Below are positions 1 through 9,029 of a stretch of 64,000 bases of DNA, piece after piece. How positions within the stretch are numbered: position 1 is the stretch's first letter; each line of letters starts with the position of its first letter. The DNA comes from Ignavibacteriota bacterium (GTDB lineage: Bacteria; Bacteroidota; Ignavibacteria; Kapaibacteriales; UBA2268): NCBI GenBank assembly GCA_020437395.1, contig JAGQWJ010000008.1, positions 1 to 64,000 on the forward strand, written 5' to 3'. The notes below the pieces were generated by a model. It had not been told where the DNA came from, ran no database searches, and saw only the letters and a list, made by a program, of their open reading frames with translations. Made by a program: the position numbers and the translations under genes.

Positions 1-1647
1 AGAGCTAAGATAACCATCATTAGAAGCACTTGCTTGAGCTAAATTTAATGGATTAGCAGAAGTGCCATCGCCGGTAATAGGAGCGTTTGCAGTCAACTGC
101 GTTGCTGCATCAAAACGAATCCAATCAGCCGAACTGAGTACACCTGTAAATGTTGCATCAGCTGTAGGTATAGAAAGTGGATTAGCAGAAGTACCATCAC
201 CACTTATAGGACTGTTCACGTTTACATTATCTAATTTACCGTCGAATTTTTGCCAATCAGAAGTTGTCAAATATCCATCTTGAGTCGCATTGGCAGAACT
301 TATTGTCAATGGATTTGAACTAATACCTAATCCACTCAAAGGTGCATTTGCAACTACTTGCGATAATTTAGCATTAAAATTACTAAAATCAGTTGCTGCT
401 AAGTATCCATCACTCGTGTGAGATGCTCGACTTATATAAAGTGGTTTAGACGTTGAACCGTCACCTGCTAATGGTGCACCTGTTTCAATTTTTGATAATT
501 TATTTCCAAACACTTTGTAATCTTCTTTATCCAAGTAGCCAGATTCAAAACTAGTTGCTTTAGGTATGTCAATAATAACATTGCTATTGCCAATTATTGT
601 CCCTTCGCCGTTTTGTATCTTTAATACTCCATTTGATTGTATGTCGCCAGTTAAAAGTGACAGTGGGCTTGTTTTAGTACCTTTGCCTGATAAAGGCGTA
701 TTAACAGTAATTTCTCCAGCACTATTGACAGTGTTGAATTTTGCATAATCTTCCTTACTTAGATAACCGTCTGTAGTCGATGATGCTTTTCCTATTTTTA
801 TTGGATTTGAACTTGTTCCATTGCCTGTGATAGGTGCAGTAGTCTGTATATCTACACTACCAATCTGATCATTTTCGGCAACCCAACTATTGCCATCCCA
901 CTTTAAGACTTGTCCCTTACTTGCTCCTTTGCTTGAAAGTGTAGGATTTGGATAATTCCCCTCTAAATCACCGCCAGCTGCACCACTTGGCGAAAATGAT
1001 GTTGGTGCATTTTTTATTTTTGACCAATCGACATCATTAATTAGATTATCAGTAATTGAGTTATCCTTTATGTTTATGTCAAATTTGCTGCCGTCGGTTT
1101 CAATTTCTAAATGAGATTTACTTGACTCTATTTGTACTGAAATATTCGATTCAGCACTAATCAAAATTTTACCATTACTGTTGCTTATTGTTATATTCTT
1201 TCCAGCTTCTAAATTCAAATCACCTTCCATGCCGTTCAACGAGAGTACAGCACCTGTTGCATTGTCAGTTAATGATTGAGAAGTGTTCGAATTGAAAGAA
1301 TAAGGGGCCGCAACAAGTGGGATACGGGGCGACATTTCGTTTTCGCCATCGAGTTGAATACCTAACCAATATTGAGTATTGAAGCCCAAATTCAAAGGTG
1401 TTACCTCACCTAGTACTACATCAAAAACTCCACTTGTTGTAGTTATTGATCTAGTTTCGCTCCAAACAAGATTGCCACCATTAGGTGAATCATATAATGA
1501 GAAACTTACATTGTAGTTGCCATCTAAGACTGGTTTCAGACTTTGATTAGTAAGTAATCCCTGATAAGATATGCTTTGTGGTATTTGCGAGTATGAGACC
1601 ATGCTCATCGCAAAAAGTATCGATAATATTATTAAAATTTTTTTCAT
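1..1647 (-). CDS. Secreted tail-fibre-like repeat protein (C-terminus outside window)
   Basis: An open frame of 549 codons runs from an ATG at 1645-1647 to the left edge without a stop, so the C-terminus is missing. It begins with a signal peptide ending near SYSQ, then an 'IPQSISYQGLLTNQ' domain with VFDVVLGEVTPLNLGF and SPRIPLVAAPYSFNS, a conserved N-terminal module of FCB-group surface proteins. From about residue 265 there are degenerate repeats of roughly 44 residues of the type APITGDGTSANPL...A...DGYLS..D...F, which resemble phage and pseudo-tail-fibre repeats. The role is probably cell-surface or extracellular. It may end in a sorting or endosialidase-chaperone domain, but this cannot be seen here. 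Confidence 0.85.
   Translation of the reverse strand, partial: MKKILIILSILFAMSMVSYSQIPQSISYQGLLTNQSLKPVLDGNYNVSFSLYDSPNGGNLVWSETRSITTTSGVFDVVLGEVTPLNLGFNTQYWLGIQLDGENEMSPRIPLVAAPYSFNSNTSQSLTDNATGAVLSLNGMEGDLNLEAGKNITISNSNGKILISAESNISVQIESSKSHLEIETDGSKFDINIKDNSITDNLINDVDWSKIKNAPTSFSPSGAAGGDLEGNYPNPTLSSKGASKGQVLKWDGNSWVAENDQIGSVDIQTTAPITGNGTSSNPIKIGKASSTTDGYLSKEDYAKFNTVNSAGEITVNTPLSGKGTKTSPLSLLTGDIQSNGVLKIQNGEGTIIGNSNVIIDIPKATSFESGYLDKEDYKVFGNKLSKIETGAPLAGDGSTSKPLYISRASHTSDGYLAATDFSNFNAKLSQVVANAPLSGLGISSNPLTISSANATQDGYLTTSDWQKFDGKLDNVNVNSPISGDGTSANPLSIPTADATFTGVLSSADWIRFDAATQLTANAPITGDGTSANPLNLAQASASNDGYLSS
40..860 (-). repeat. Degenerate ~131-bp tandem repeats inside the surface-protein gene
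   Basis: The plus-strand motif TGGATT-AGCAGAAGTnCCATC (encoding GDGTSANPL on the minus strand) recurs near 51, 180, 311, 442, 665 and 802. Spacing is about 131 bp except for one longer gap of about 223 bp. The copies closest to the window edge are the most alike, which suggests recent duplication toward the 3' end of the gene. Confidence 0.75.
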
Positions 1648-1733
1648 TTTACACTCCGCCGATGAGAGAATAATTAACTTATGATTAAAGAATTAAACAA
1701 ATCTAATTAATTAATTCATAAATGAAAAAAAAT

Positions 1734-2570
1734 TTATTTCATTTTGTTTCTATACTCCCTCGGATTTTCTTTGTATCGCCTCTTAAATCGGTTCGAAAAG
1801 GCAGATCTATCTGTGAAATTTAATTTCTGTGCAACTTCAATTGTATTATGATCTTTTAATAATTTTCTTGATTCATTTAGCTTAAGTTCTAATATATAGC
1901 TATATGGAGAGATTCTAAACATTTTCTTATACATTCTTAGAAAATGAAATTTTGAAGTAAAACAAAGATCTGCTAACTGATCTATTTCGAGGTTTTCGTA
2001 GTAATTGTTATCAATGAACTCCTTAACCTTCATCAATCTATATGCCAAATCAGAACTTAAGTTCGAATTTTTCATTTCCAGACCAGTTAATGAATGTTTC
2101 AAGACTTTATTATCATCTGTTAATAATTCTAAAAATGAATTGAAATTAATAGTTGTCTTTTCTAGTCTATTTCTAACCACATTATCTTTTATATAGATTA
2201 TATTATCCATCAATAATTTATTTTCTGAAATATTATATTTTTTGTTCTCGAATACGGTGTCTGAAATATTATGCTCAAATGTATTCTCAAAAAAAAGACA
2301 TATACCTTCTGTATTTTTCTTATCTGCAATTATTTCGAAATTTTGCTCCGGGTTCACTAATATAAATTCACCTGGTTTCAATATCTTTTCATATCCATTT
2401 ATCCTATATATTTCAATACCTGAAACGCAGAACTTCAGAGAATGCAATTTCGCTGTGTCTTGAACAGCAGTGTTAGAGATATTAGAGTAAACTATATGAC
2501 TATTACTTATCTGTTTATTAGTATAGTACATATCGTCTGTTATATATTTTATTTCAATTGTTTCTTTCAT
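1734..2570 (-). CDS. AraC/XylS-family transcriptional regulator
   Basis: This 278-residue protein has a C-terminal AraC-type double helix-turn-helix (about residues 178-278): the first helix pair covers 'LEIDQLADLCFTSKFHFLRMYKKMF', and the second contains 'EVAQKLNFTDRSAFSNRFKRRYKENPREYR', close to the family consensus. The N-terminal half (KPGEFILVNPEQNFEI) looks like a cupin-type effector domain. Its ATG lies inside the end of the upstream hydrolase gene (17-nt overlap), so the two are probably translated together. The ligand is unknown; the linked hydrolase may process it. Confidence 0.88.
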   Translation of the reverse strand: MKETIEIKYITDDMYYTNKQISNSHIVYSNISNTAVQDTAKLHSLKFCVSGIEIYRINGYEKILKPGEFILVNPEQNFEIIADKKNTEGICLFFENTFEHNISDTVFENKKYNISENKLLMDNIIYIKDNVVRNRLEKTTINFNSFLELLTDDNKVLKHSLTGLEMKNSNLSSDLAYRLMKVKEFIDNNYYENLEIDQLADLCFTSKFHFLRMYKKMFRISPYSYILELKLNESRKLLKDHNTIEVAQKLNFTDRSAFSNRFKRRYKENPREYRNKMK

Positions 2571-3903
2571 ATACTTTTTTCAACCAATTATGTACATATA
2601 ATGGAATCTCTTCATTGTAGTTATCAGCTGCATATTTAAACATTTGCCCCGATTCTGATAATTGAGCTACTTGTTTTTGGCTTTCTACTTTCATAAAAAT
2701 ATGCTCCGTATTTGGGACTTCAATATAATCAGCCATGTCCTTACCGTTATAATAGTCAACTATTTCTTCTATTTTCTTTGCGCTTTCGTTATCCAGTGCT
2801 TGTAAATCATATTGTCCGTGCAGTGAAAGTACTGGGTTACGTACTTCGCTCCAATATTTGACTATATTTGTTGCATTCAAATCCACGAAAAAATCACTAT
2901 TCCGACCGAAAAATTTATTGTCCCCCATATAATTCAGATGAATCTGGAACAACCTACGAGTAGAATCTGAATCAATCATATCTTCAGCACTTTTACCTTT
3001 ATAATATATCTGGTACAAATAGTCTCTTACCTGATTTTTAACATCATTTCCTTGAACATAATCGCCACCAGTCCAAAGCGGGTATTGAACATCAAAAGTT
3101 TTAAGCAAATAGTCATACCAATTATCGATCCGAATACCATAAACTATTGTAGCTGCTGGCTTCTTTTTGGCAGATATAATGGGAGCATGCATACCTCCTA
3201 ATGAATGACCGAATATAGCAATTTTGTTTTTGTCGATTAACTCAGATTTTAATAATTCATCATAACCTTTAGAAAATACTTCATTTTCTGTATTAAATGT
3301 TATTTCATCGCATTGTAACTCGCCTCTCGAATCACCCATATTTGGTTTCTCTACTCTATAAACCAAGTAACCTAAATCTACCAAATCATCTATAAACTTA
3401 CGCAAAGGGCTATTTGGGTCCGTGTACTCACAACTCTGACAAGGATAACCCTGAATATAGTAAATAGTCGGGAAAGGCCCTTTACCTTCGGGTTTCTCTA
3501 TTATAGTCCTTATCTGATTACCTTTATAATCAAAACTATTTAATATGTATTCATTTTTTACAACGAAAGGAGTAGGTAGAAGTTCACCTCTGACTTCTAT
3601 TTTCTTCCCTTTTCTTAATAACCCTAATTTGGTTTCTTTAGTTTTTTTAGTTTCACCAAGTTGCTTCATTAGTTCTTTAAATGAATTCGTTTCATTACCA
3701 TTTACTGAAATTATTCTATCACCATCAATTACACCCATTCTTTCTGCAGAACCATTTGGTATTACTTTCTGAACTATTGCTCCGCTTTGTTGAGTTGTAT
3801 CTGGAGCAAGGTGAACACCTAACATTCCTCTTCTAGGTAATTCCCCAGCTTGAATTGACAAAGATACTAGTAATGCTAACGACAAGTAGATAAAGTTTTT
3901 CAT
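2554..3903 (-). CDS. Secreted PDZ-domain alpha/beta hydrolase
   Basis: A signal peptide (MKNFIYLSLALLVSLSIQAG) is followed by a PDZ domain (about residues 25-110; GAIVQKVIPNGSAERMGVIDGDRIISVNG) and an alpha/beta-hydrolase fold with the nucleophile elbow GHSLGG and a likely catalytic histidine in NTEHIF near the C-terminus. It is probably a periplasmic esterase or peptidase-like enzyme; the substrate is not evident. Two starts are possible, ATG 3909 and ATG 3903. I prefer 3903 because AGGA sits at a normal distance and the signal peptide begins cleanly. The 3' end overlaps the AraC regulator gene by 17 nt. Confidence 0.8.
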   Translation of the reverse strand: MKNFIYLSLALLVSLSIQAGELPRRGMLGVHLAPDTTQQSGAIVQKVIPNGSAERMGVIDGDRIISVNGNETNSFKELMKQLGETKKTKETKLGLLRKGKKIEVRGELLPTPFVVKNEYILNSFDYKGNQIRTIIEKPEGKGPFPTIYYIQGYPCQSCEYTDPNSPLRKFIDDLVDLGYLVYRVEKPNMGDSRGELQCDEITFNTENEVFSKGYDELLKSELIDKNKIAIFGHSLGGMHAPIISAKKKPAATIVYGIRIDNWYDYLLKTFDVQYPLWTGGDYVQGNDVKNQVRDYLYQIYYKGKSAEDMIDSDSTRRLFQIHLNYMGDNKFFGRNSDFFVDLNATNIVKYWSEVRNPVLSLHGQYDLQALDNESAKKIEEIVDYYNGKDMADYIEVPNTEHIFMKVESQKQVAQLSESGQMFKYAADNYNEEIPLYVHNWLKKVYERNN

Positions 3904-3992
3904 AATCATTCCTATTTATTTGGTATATTTGATTATTACTTTTAACTAATATGATTAGTTGCAATTTTAAAATTAATAGCAATAAAAAACAC

Positions 3993-4409
3993 ATGGCACA
4001 AAAAAACTATACGAAAGAAGATTTGACAGTTCATTGGGATTCTTCAGTTTGCATTCATTCGGAGAAATGCTACCATGGGTTAAAATCTGTTTTCGACCCT
4101 AAGGCAAGACCTTGGATTAACGTAGATGGTGCAAGCAAAGAAGAAATAATGCAGCAAATAGACCAATGCCCTTCGGGTGCATTGAGTTATACTTATAATA
4201 AACAAAAGGAAGGAGAAAAAATGTCAGAGCCAACTAAAGTAGAACCTTTACAAAATGGACCCCTAATTGTGTACGGGGATATAACTTTGAAAACAATAGA
4301 TGGAGAAGAAAAACTAGATAGAAAAGCTGTTGCTTTTTGCCGCTGTGGACACTCTGCTAATAAACCCTATTGTGATGGGCAACACAAAGCTCACGATTTT
4401 AAGGGGTAG
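3993..4409 (+). CDS. Fused 4Fe-4S (Fer4_19) and CDGSH iron-sulfur protein
   Basis: The first part (HWDSSVCIHSEKCYHGL ... IDQCPSGAL) is a YjdI-type mono-cluster Fer4_19 domain. The second part has the CDGSH signature CRCGHSANKPYCDGQH, three Cys and one His expected to bind a redox-active 2Fe-2S cluster. It is probably a small cytoplasmic electron-transfer or cluster-carrier protein; the physiological partner is unknown. The frame is open from 3951, but ATG 3993 (MAQKNYTKEDL) fits the family start better. A terminator follows. Confidence 0.85.
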   Translation: MAQKNYTKEDLTVHWDSSVCIHSEKCYHGLKSVFDPKARPWINVDGASKEEIMQQIDQCPSGALSYTYNKQKEGEKMSEPTKVEPLQNGPLIVYGDITLKTIDGEEKLDRKAVAFCRCGHSANKPYCDGQHKAHDFKG

Positions 4410-4435
4410 AATAATCTCTATTCATAAAAAAAATC

Positions 4436-4465
4436 AAGCGAAGCTAACGAAGTTTCGCTTTTTTT
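4436..4465 (+). terminator. Intrinsic terminator after the CDGSH gene
   Basis: AAGCGAAGCT and AGTTTCGCTT form a roughly 10-bp stem (one G-T pair) around loop AACGA, followed by a run of seven T. It separates the Fe-S gene from alaS. Confidence 0.8.
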
Positions 4466-4515
4466 GTGCCCAATTCGTTAAATTTGGAATTACTATAACT
4501 TAAAACTTTGTAAAT

Positions 4516-7059
4516 ATGCTTACATCAAAAGAAATTAGAAACCAATTCATAGAGTTTTTCAAATCAAAAGGACACAGAGCTGTGCCTTCTGCCCCCGTAA
4601 TACCACACGGTGACCCTACATTGTTGTTTACAAATGCTGGAATGAACCAATTCAAAGACGTATTCCTAGGTCAGGGAAACAGAGATTATACTCGTGCTGT
4701 TGATACTCAAAAATGTATTAGAGTAAGCGGTAAGCATAATGATTTGGAAGAAGTTGGAGTGGACACATATCACCATACTTTTTTTGAGATGCTTGGTAAT
4801 TGGAGCTTTGGAGACTATTACAAAGAAGAAGCTATAGCATGGGCTTGGGAGTTATTAACTGAAGTTTGGGGATTGCCAAAAGACAGGTTATTTGCTTCTG
4901 TATTTCGCGAAGACGATGAGGCATTCCAAATATGGACTAAATTCTTACCAGAAGAAAGAATCCTAAGATGCGATGAAAAGGATAATTTCTGGGAAATGGG
5001 AGACACAGGACCTTGTGGCCCTTGCTCTGAGTTACATTATGACGGTACACCTGATAAATCGGGTCGCGATTTGGTCAATGCAGATGACCCAAGAGTAATT
5101 GAAATATGGAACTTAGTTTTCATACAATACAACAGAAATGAAAAAGGTGAATTAGAAAATCTGAAGAATACTCACGTCGATACGGGTATGGGTCTAGAGC
5201 GTATAGTACGTGTACTTCAAGGAAAAGACTCTAACTACGATACTGATATATTTATGCCTTTAATAGAAAAAATTTCTTCACTTTCAGGAATCAAATATGA
5301 GCATAGTGAGGCAGGAAAAACAGATATAGCAATGCGAGTAATTGCCGACCATATTCGTACACTCGCATTCTCGATAGCAGATGGTGCTATACCTGGTAAT
5401 GAAGGCAGAGGATATGTGCTAAGAAGAATACTCAGAAGAGCAGCTCGTTTCTCACGTGAATTAGGATTCAGAAAACCCGTATTGTTTGAACTTGTTTCGG
5501 TGTTAGTAAATAATATGGGTGGATTCTTTAAGGAAATTGCAGAGAATGAGGAGTTAATTACAAAAATAATTAAAGCAGAGGAAGAAAGTTTCTTGCAAAC
5601 ACTCGATCAAGGTCTTATAAAGTTCGAAGAGCTTGCAAACAATAGCGATAAAGTTATAAGTGGCGAAGACGCTTTTTTACTTTATGATTCGTTTGGCTTC
5701 CCACTTGATTTGACAGAGTTAATAGCTCGTGACAAGGGGATGACAGTTGATACAGCTGGTTTTGAGAAGAAAATGCAAGAGCAAAAAGACCGCTCAAGAA
5801 GTAACAGAAAAAATGTAAGCCAGCAAGCAGAAAGCGACAACTATGATTTTGCTTCAGAGTTCGTCGGCTATACGGCTATGGAATCAGAAAGTACGATTCT
5901 CCACGTAGATAGTAATTTGATAATATTAGATAAAACACCTTTCTATGTTGAAAGCGGTGGACAAATCTCTGACACAGGTATTATACGAGTAGATGAAAAG
6001 GATTATAAAGTGACAGGAGTAAAGAAATCAGGCGAAGCTATACTTCACTTCATAGATGGAGATATATCAGCAGATATAACAGGTAAGCATGCCACGGCAA
6101 TAATTGATAAGCAAAGAAGATTGAATATAATGCGTAATCACAGTGCTACTCACCTTCTTCACGAAGCATTGAAAAGAGTATTGGGCTCTCATATTCAACA
6201 GCAAGGTTCTCTGGTTGCCCCTGATTATCTCCGTTTTGACTATAATCACTTTGAAAAGATGACTCCGGATCAAATGACAGAGATTGAAAATATAGTCAAT
6301 AGTAAGATTTTGGAAGCTCATACTGTAGAAACAAACGTAATGTCGTTAGAAGAAGCTCAGAACAAGGAAGGCCTGAAAATGTACTTCGGTGATAAATATG
6401 GCGAGACGGTTCGTGCTGTTGTTATGGATAGTAACTATTCTCAAGAGCTATGCGGCGGTACTCATGTTAAGAATACTTCCGAAATTGGTTTCATAAAAAT
6501 CACTTCCGAATCATCGATTGCATCTGGAATAAGAAGAATAGAGGCAATATCAGGTTCAGCAATTCCTCAACACATCAGAAAGTTAGAACAAGCAATAGCC
6601 GATGAAAAAGAAAAAGAAGCAAAACTTCAAGATCAAATAAAACAGCTCGAAAAAGAAATCTCAGATTTGAAAACTAAAGAGCTATCAAGTGGTTTATCTG
6701 ATGTCTCATTTGAATCTAAGAATGTAAACGGAATAAATGTTGTAGCTAAGAAAATAAATGCGGAGAATATGGAGCAACTCAGAGAGTTAGGTGATGAGTT
6801 AAGGAAAGGATTCAAATCAAATGGAATTGGTTTACTAGGTACAATTGTTGATGATAAAGTACAATTAGTTTGTGTGGTCTCAGACGATATAAAGAGCGAT
6901 TATCCAGCTGGTAAGATAGTAGGAGAAGCAGCGAAATTCCTTGGTGGCGGTGGCGGAGGTAAACCCCACATGGCAACTGCAGGTGGAAGAGACGTTGCTA
7001 AACTAGATGAACTAATAGAGGAAGAATTCGTAAATATAGTTGCAAGACAAAAAAGTTAG
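4516..7059 (+). CDS. alaS: Alanyl-tRNA synthetase
   Basis: AlaRS charges tRNA-Ala in the cytoplasm. The 847 residues contain the class II catalytic core (LTSKEIRNQFIEFFKSKGH, PSAPVIPHGDPTLLFTNAGMNQFKD), the editing-domain zinc site (NHSATHLLH and CGGTH) and the C-terminal DHHA1-type region with the glycine-rich stretch GGGGGGKPHMATAGG. Length is slightly under the usual ~875. It has its own upstream region after the terminator and is followed by a small secreted-protein gene 21 bp later. Confidence 0.97.
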   Translation: MLTSKEIRNQFIEFFKSKGHRAVPSAPVIPHGDPTLLFTNAGMNQFKDVFLGQGNRDYTRAVDTQKCIRVSGKHNDLEEVGVDTYHHTFFEMLGNWSFGDYYKEEAIAWAWELLTEVWGLPKDRLFASVFREDDEAFQIWTKFLPEERILRCDEKDNFWEMGDTGPCGPCSELHYDGTPDKSGRDLVNADDPRVIEIWNLVFIQYNRNEKGELENLKNTHVDTGMGLERIVRVLQGKDSNYDTDIFMPLIEKISSLSGIKYEHSEAGKTDIAMRVIADHIRTLAFSIADGAIPGNEGRGYVLRRILRRAARFSRELGFRKPVLFELVSVLVNNMGGFFKEIAENEELITKIIKAEEESFLQTLDQGLIKFEELANNSDKVISGEDAFLLYDSFGFPLDLTELIARDKGMTVDTAGFEKKMQEQKDRSRSNRKNVSQQAESDNYDFASEFVGYTAMESESTILHVDSNLIILDKTPFYVESGGQISDTGIIRVDEKDYKVTGVKKSGEAILHFIDGDISADITGKHATAIIDKQRRLNIMRNHSATHLLHEALKRVLGSHIQQQGSLVAPDYLRFDYNHFEKMTPDQMTEIENIVNSKILEAHTVETNVMSLEEAQNKEGLKMYFGDKYGETVRAVVMDSNYSQELCGGTHVKNTSEIGFIKITSESSIASGIRRIEAISGSAIPQHIRKLEQAIADEKEKEAKLQDQIKQLEKEISDLKTKELSSGLSDVSFESKNVNGINVVAKKINAENMEQLRELGDELRKGFKSNGIGLLGTIVDDKVQLVCVVSDDIKSDYPAGKIVGEAAKFLGGGGGGKPHMATAGGRDVAKLDELIEEEFVNIVARQKS

Positions 7060-7080
7060 ATTAATAAGTAAGGAAGAACA

Positions 7081-7605
7081 ATGAAAAAGTTTATATTTAT
7101 ATTTTTGATAACTGCGATAGTAACTGCGACTGCTATAGAGCGAAGCCCCTATTACTCTAGTCCCCATCATAAAGTTTTTGAACAATTCTTAGGTGAATGG
7201 GATGTTATTTATGCTAACAGAAATGACAAAGGTATTCCTTCCGGAGGTAGAGGAGTAGCAATATCGGATTTGGAATTAGGGAAAACAGTACTACGAATAA
7301 GTAGTAAATTGGATTATGACTTAGGCGAGATACAGCTTTATACTGTAATTGGCTATGACAAAAACCTATCTAAATATTATTTTGTGAGCTATGATAATTC
7401 TGGAGCAACTCCGTCACTTTTTTGGGGAGAATATAAATCTGGAAGCAGAATGTTTGAATTTAAAAATTATGAAAAATACCCTTCTGAAGGTGATATTCGT
7501 TTGGAAGTGAAACTAGAAAGAGACGATAAATTTATTATAAAATCTTATATTAGGTCGAACGGAAATGATGTAGTATCCACAGATATGGCATATATCAAAA
7601 AATAA
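7081..7605 (+). CDS. Small secreted DUF1579-like protein
   Basis: The 174-residue protein has an N-terminal signal peptide (MKKFIFIFLITAIVTATAIE). The mature part begins HKVFEQFLGEWDVIY and continues as alternating beta strands, like the DUF1579/lipocalin-like 'GxW' proteins. No catalytic motif is seen. It lies 21 bp after alaS and before a bidirectional terminator, so it may be co-transcribed with alaS. Function unknown. Confidence 0.7.
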   Translation: MKKFIFIFLITAIVTATAIERSPYYSSPHHKVFEQFLGEWDVIYANRNDKGIPSGGRGVAISDLELGKTVLRISSKLDYDLGEIQLYTVIGYDKNLSKYYFVSYDNSGATPSLFWGEYKSGSRMFEFKNYEKYPSEGDIRLEVKLERDDKFIIKSYIRSNGNDVVSTDMAYIKK

Positions 7606-7628
7606 AAAGTTCTAGCGGAAAATGAAAA

Positions 7629-7650
7629 GGGCTGATATAAATATCAGCCC
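7629..7650. terminator. Bidirectional terminator
   Basis: GGGCTGATA and TATCAGCCC form a 9-bp stem with loop TAAA. T-rich sequence follows on the plus strand and TTTTCATTTT on the minus strand. It lies between the convergent 7081 and RRM genes. Confidence 0.85.
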
Positions 7651-7686
7651 AATAATTGTTTTCTTTTTTCTTAGAATAACAAATGA

Positions 7687-7977
7687 TTAATATCTGTCGT
7701 CTCTGTCAAATCTTCTGTTATTTCTTGGTCTTTCTTCTCTTGGATTCGCTTTCTTAACAACAATTGTTCTTTCTTCGAATTCGCTTTGATCAATCTCGTC
7801 AATAGCACGTTGTGCTTCTTCGTCATTAGACATTTCTACGAAGCCGTACCCTTTAGATTTCCCTGTAACTCTGTCCATAATAACATTTGCAGATGTTACT
7901 TCACCAAACTCTTCGAATAATTCACGAAGACTGTCGCTAGTAGTTGAAAAATTCAACTTTGCAATAAATATATTCAT
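7687..7977 (-). CDS. RRM RNA-binding protein (Rbp type)
   Basis: A single RNA recognition motif with RNP2 (IFIAKL) and RNP1 (KGYGFVEM) is followed by a short Arg/Asp-rich tail (NNRRFDRDDRY). This is the bacterial cold- or stress-linked Rbp family that binds single-stranded RNA. The frame is open further upstream, but ATG 7977 (MNIFIAKLNFS) is the family start; this gives 96 residues. About 150 bp of 5' region carries a 12-bp palindrome TACTTTAAAGTA at 8028-8039, which could be an operator or part of the leader; this is inference. Confidence 0.92.
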   Translation of the reverse strand: MNIFIAKLNFSTTSDSLRELFEEFGEVTSANVIMDRVTGKSKGYGFVEMSNDEEAQRAIDEIDQSEFEERTIVVKKANPREERPRNNRRFDRDDRY

Positions 7978-8129
7978 ACAATAAACTTTAAATAAATTAT
8001 AAAAAACAATGACTGAATTACTCACTTTACTTTAAAGTATTTAACTTATATCAGTCAATAAAATGTAAGTTATATTTAATAATTGGAATATCAAAGAAAA
8101 AAGTTAAAATATTTACAATATTTAAACCC

Positions 8130-9029
8130 TTAAATTTTCAATCTCTTATAAATATAACTACCCAATTCTGAAATTAATACTCCAAACATAAGAATAGTAG
8201 CTCCCAGTAACTCAAGTGAAGATAATAATTCACTTAAGAAAAATGCTGCAAAAATAGCCGCAAATATCGGCTCAAGACTAAAAATTAATGCTGCTTTCAC
8301 TGGCGTAGTATATCTTTGGTAAGTTGTGTGGATTATTGTCAAAACAAAGCTTGCGAGTACTGCGTTGAATGATAATGATAATAATAAATCAGATGAGAAA
8401 GATATTTCTAACGAAGGACGCTCGAATATAAAAAAACCGATTAAAGGTAGAGGTAGAGCAAACAGAAATTGGATTGCAACCAATTGCATTGTTTGTTTTT
8501 GCGAGTTATAGTTCTTAGTGTATAAGTCCATTAGTGTTATATAGACAGCCCAGAAACCAGTAGATATTAAGGTTAGTATATCACCTGTGTTCAAGTTCTC
8601 CAAATCGGGATTGGTGAATATATATAGTCCTATGAATGCTACTATAACACCAATTTTTGGCCAGAACAATAATTTCTCTTTTGATATGAGTTTAAATGCA
8701 AACGGAGTTAATACTACAGTTAATCCAGTGATAAATGCAGAATTAGTTACTTCTGTTAAACCTAATCCTACGGTTTGCAATACGAAACCACCACCGAATA
8801 GTAAACCTAATATTGCCCCAGTTTTCCAAGTCTTTGTTCCTATGTCTTTCATATATTTATGGAAGAATATAAGTACTAATGACAGGGCAATGGTAAATCT
8901 GAAAACTACATAGAGAAAAGGTGGACAGCTTTCTAATCCGAGCTTTGTGAACAAAAATGTAGCCCCCCAAATCAATGTCATCAGCAACAACATAAATTCG
9001 GCTTTCCAATGAGTTACTTTTTTACTCAT
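8130..9029 (-). CDS. EamA/DMT-family transporter
   Basis: The 299-residue protein has about ten hydrophobic helices in two EamA repeats (first beginning LMTLIWGATFLFTKLGLESCPP, second including PVKAALIFSLEPIFAAIFAA). The family exports small metabolites across the inner membrane; the substrate cannot be predicted. Its start immediately follows the stop of the L,D-transpeptidase gene, so the two form an operon. Confidence 0.9.
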   Translation of the reverse strand: MSKKVTHWKAEFMLLLMTLIWGATFLFTKLGLESCPPFLYVVFRFTIALSLVLIFFHKYMKDIGTKTWKTGAILGLLFGGGFVLQTVGLGLTEVTNSAFITGLTVVLTPFAFKLISKEKLLFWPKIGVIVAFIGLYIFTNPDLENLNTGDILTLISTGFWAVYITLMDLYTKNYNSQKQTMQLVAIQFLFALPLPLIGFFIFERPSLEISFSSDLLLSLSFNAVLASFVLTIIHTTYQRYTTPVKAALIFSLEPIFAAIFAAFFLSELLSSLELLGATILMFGVLISELGSYIYKRLKI

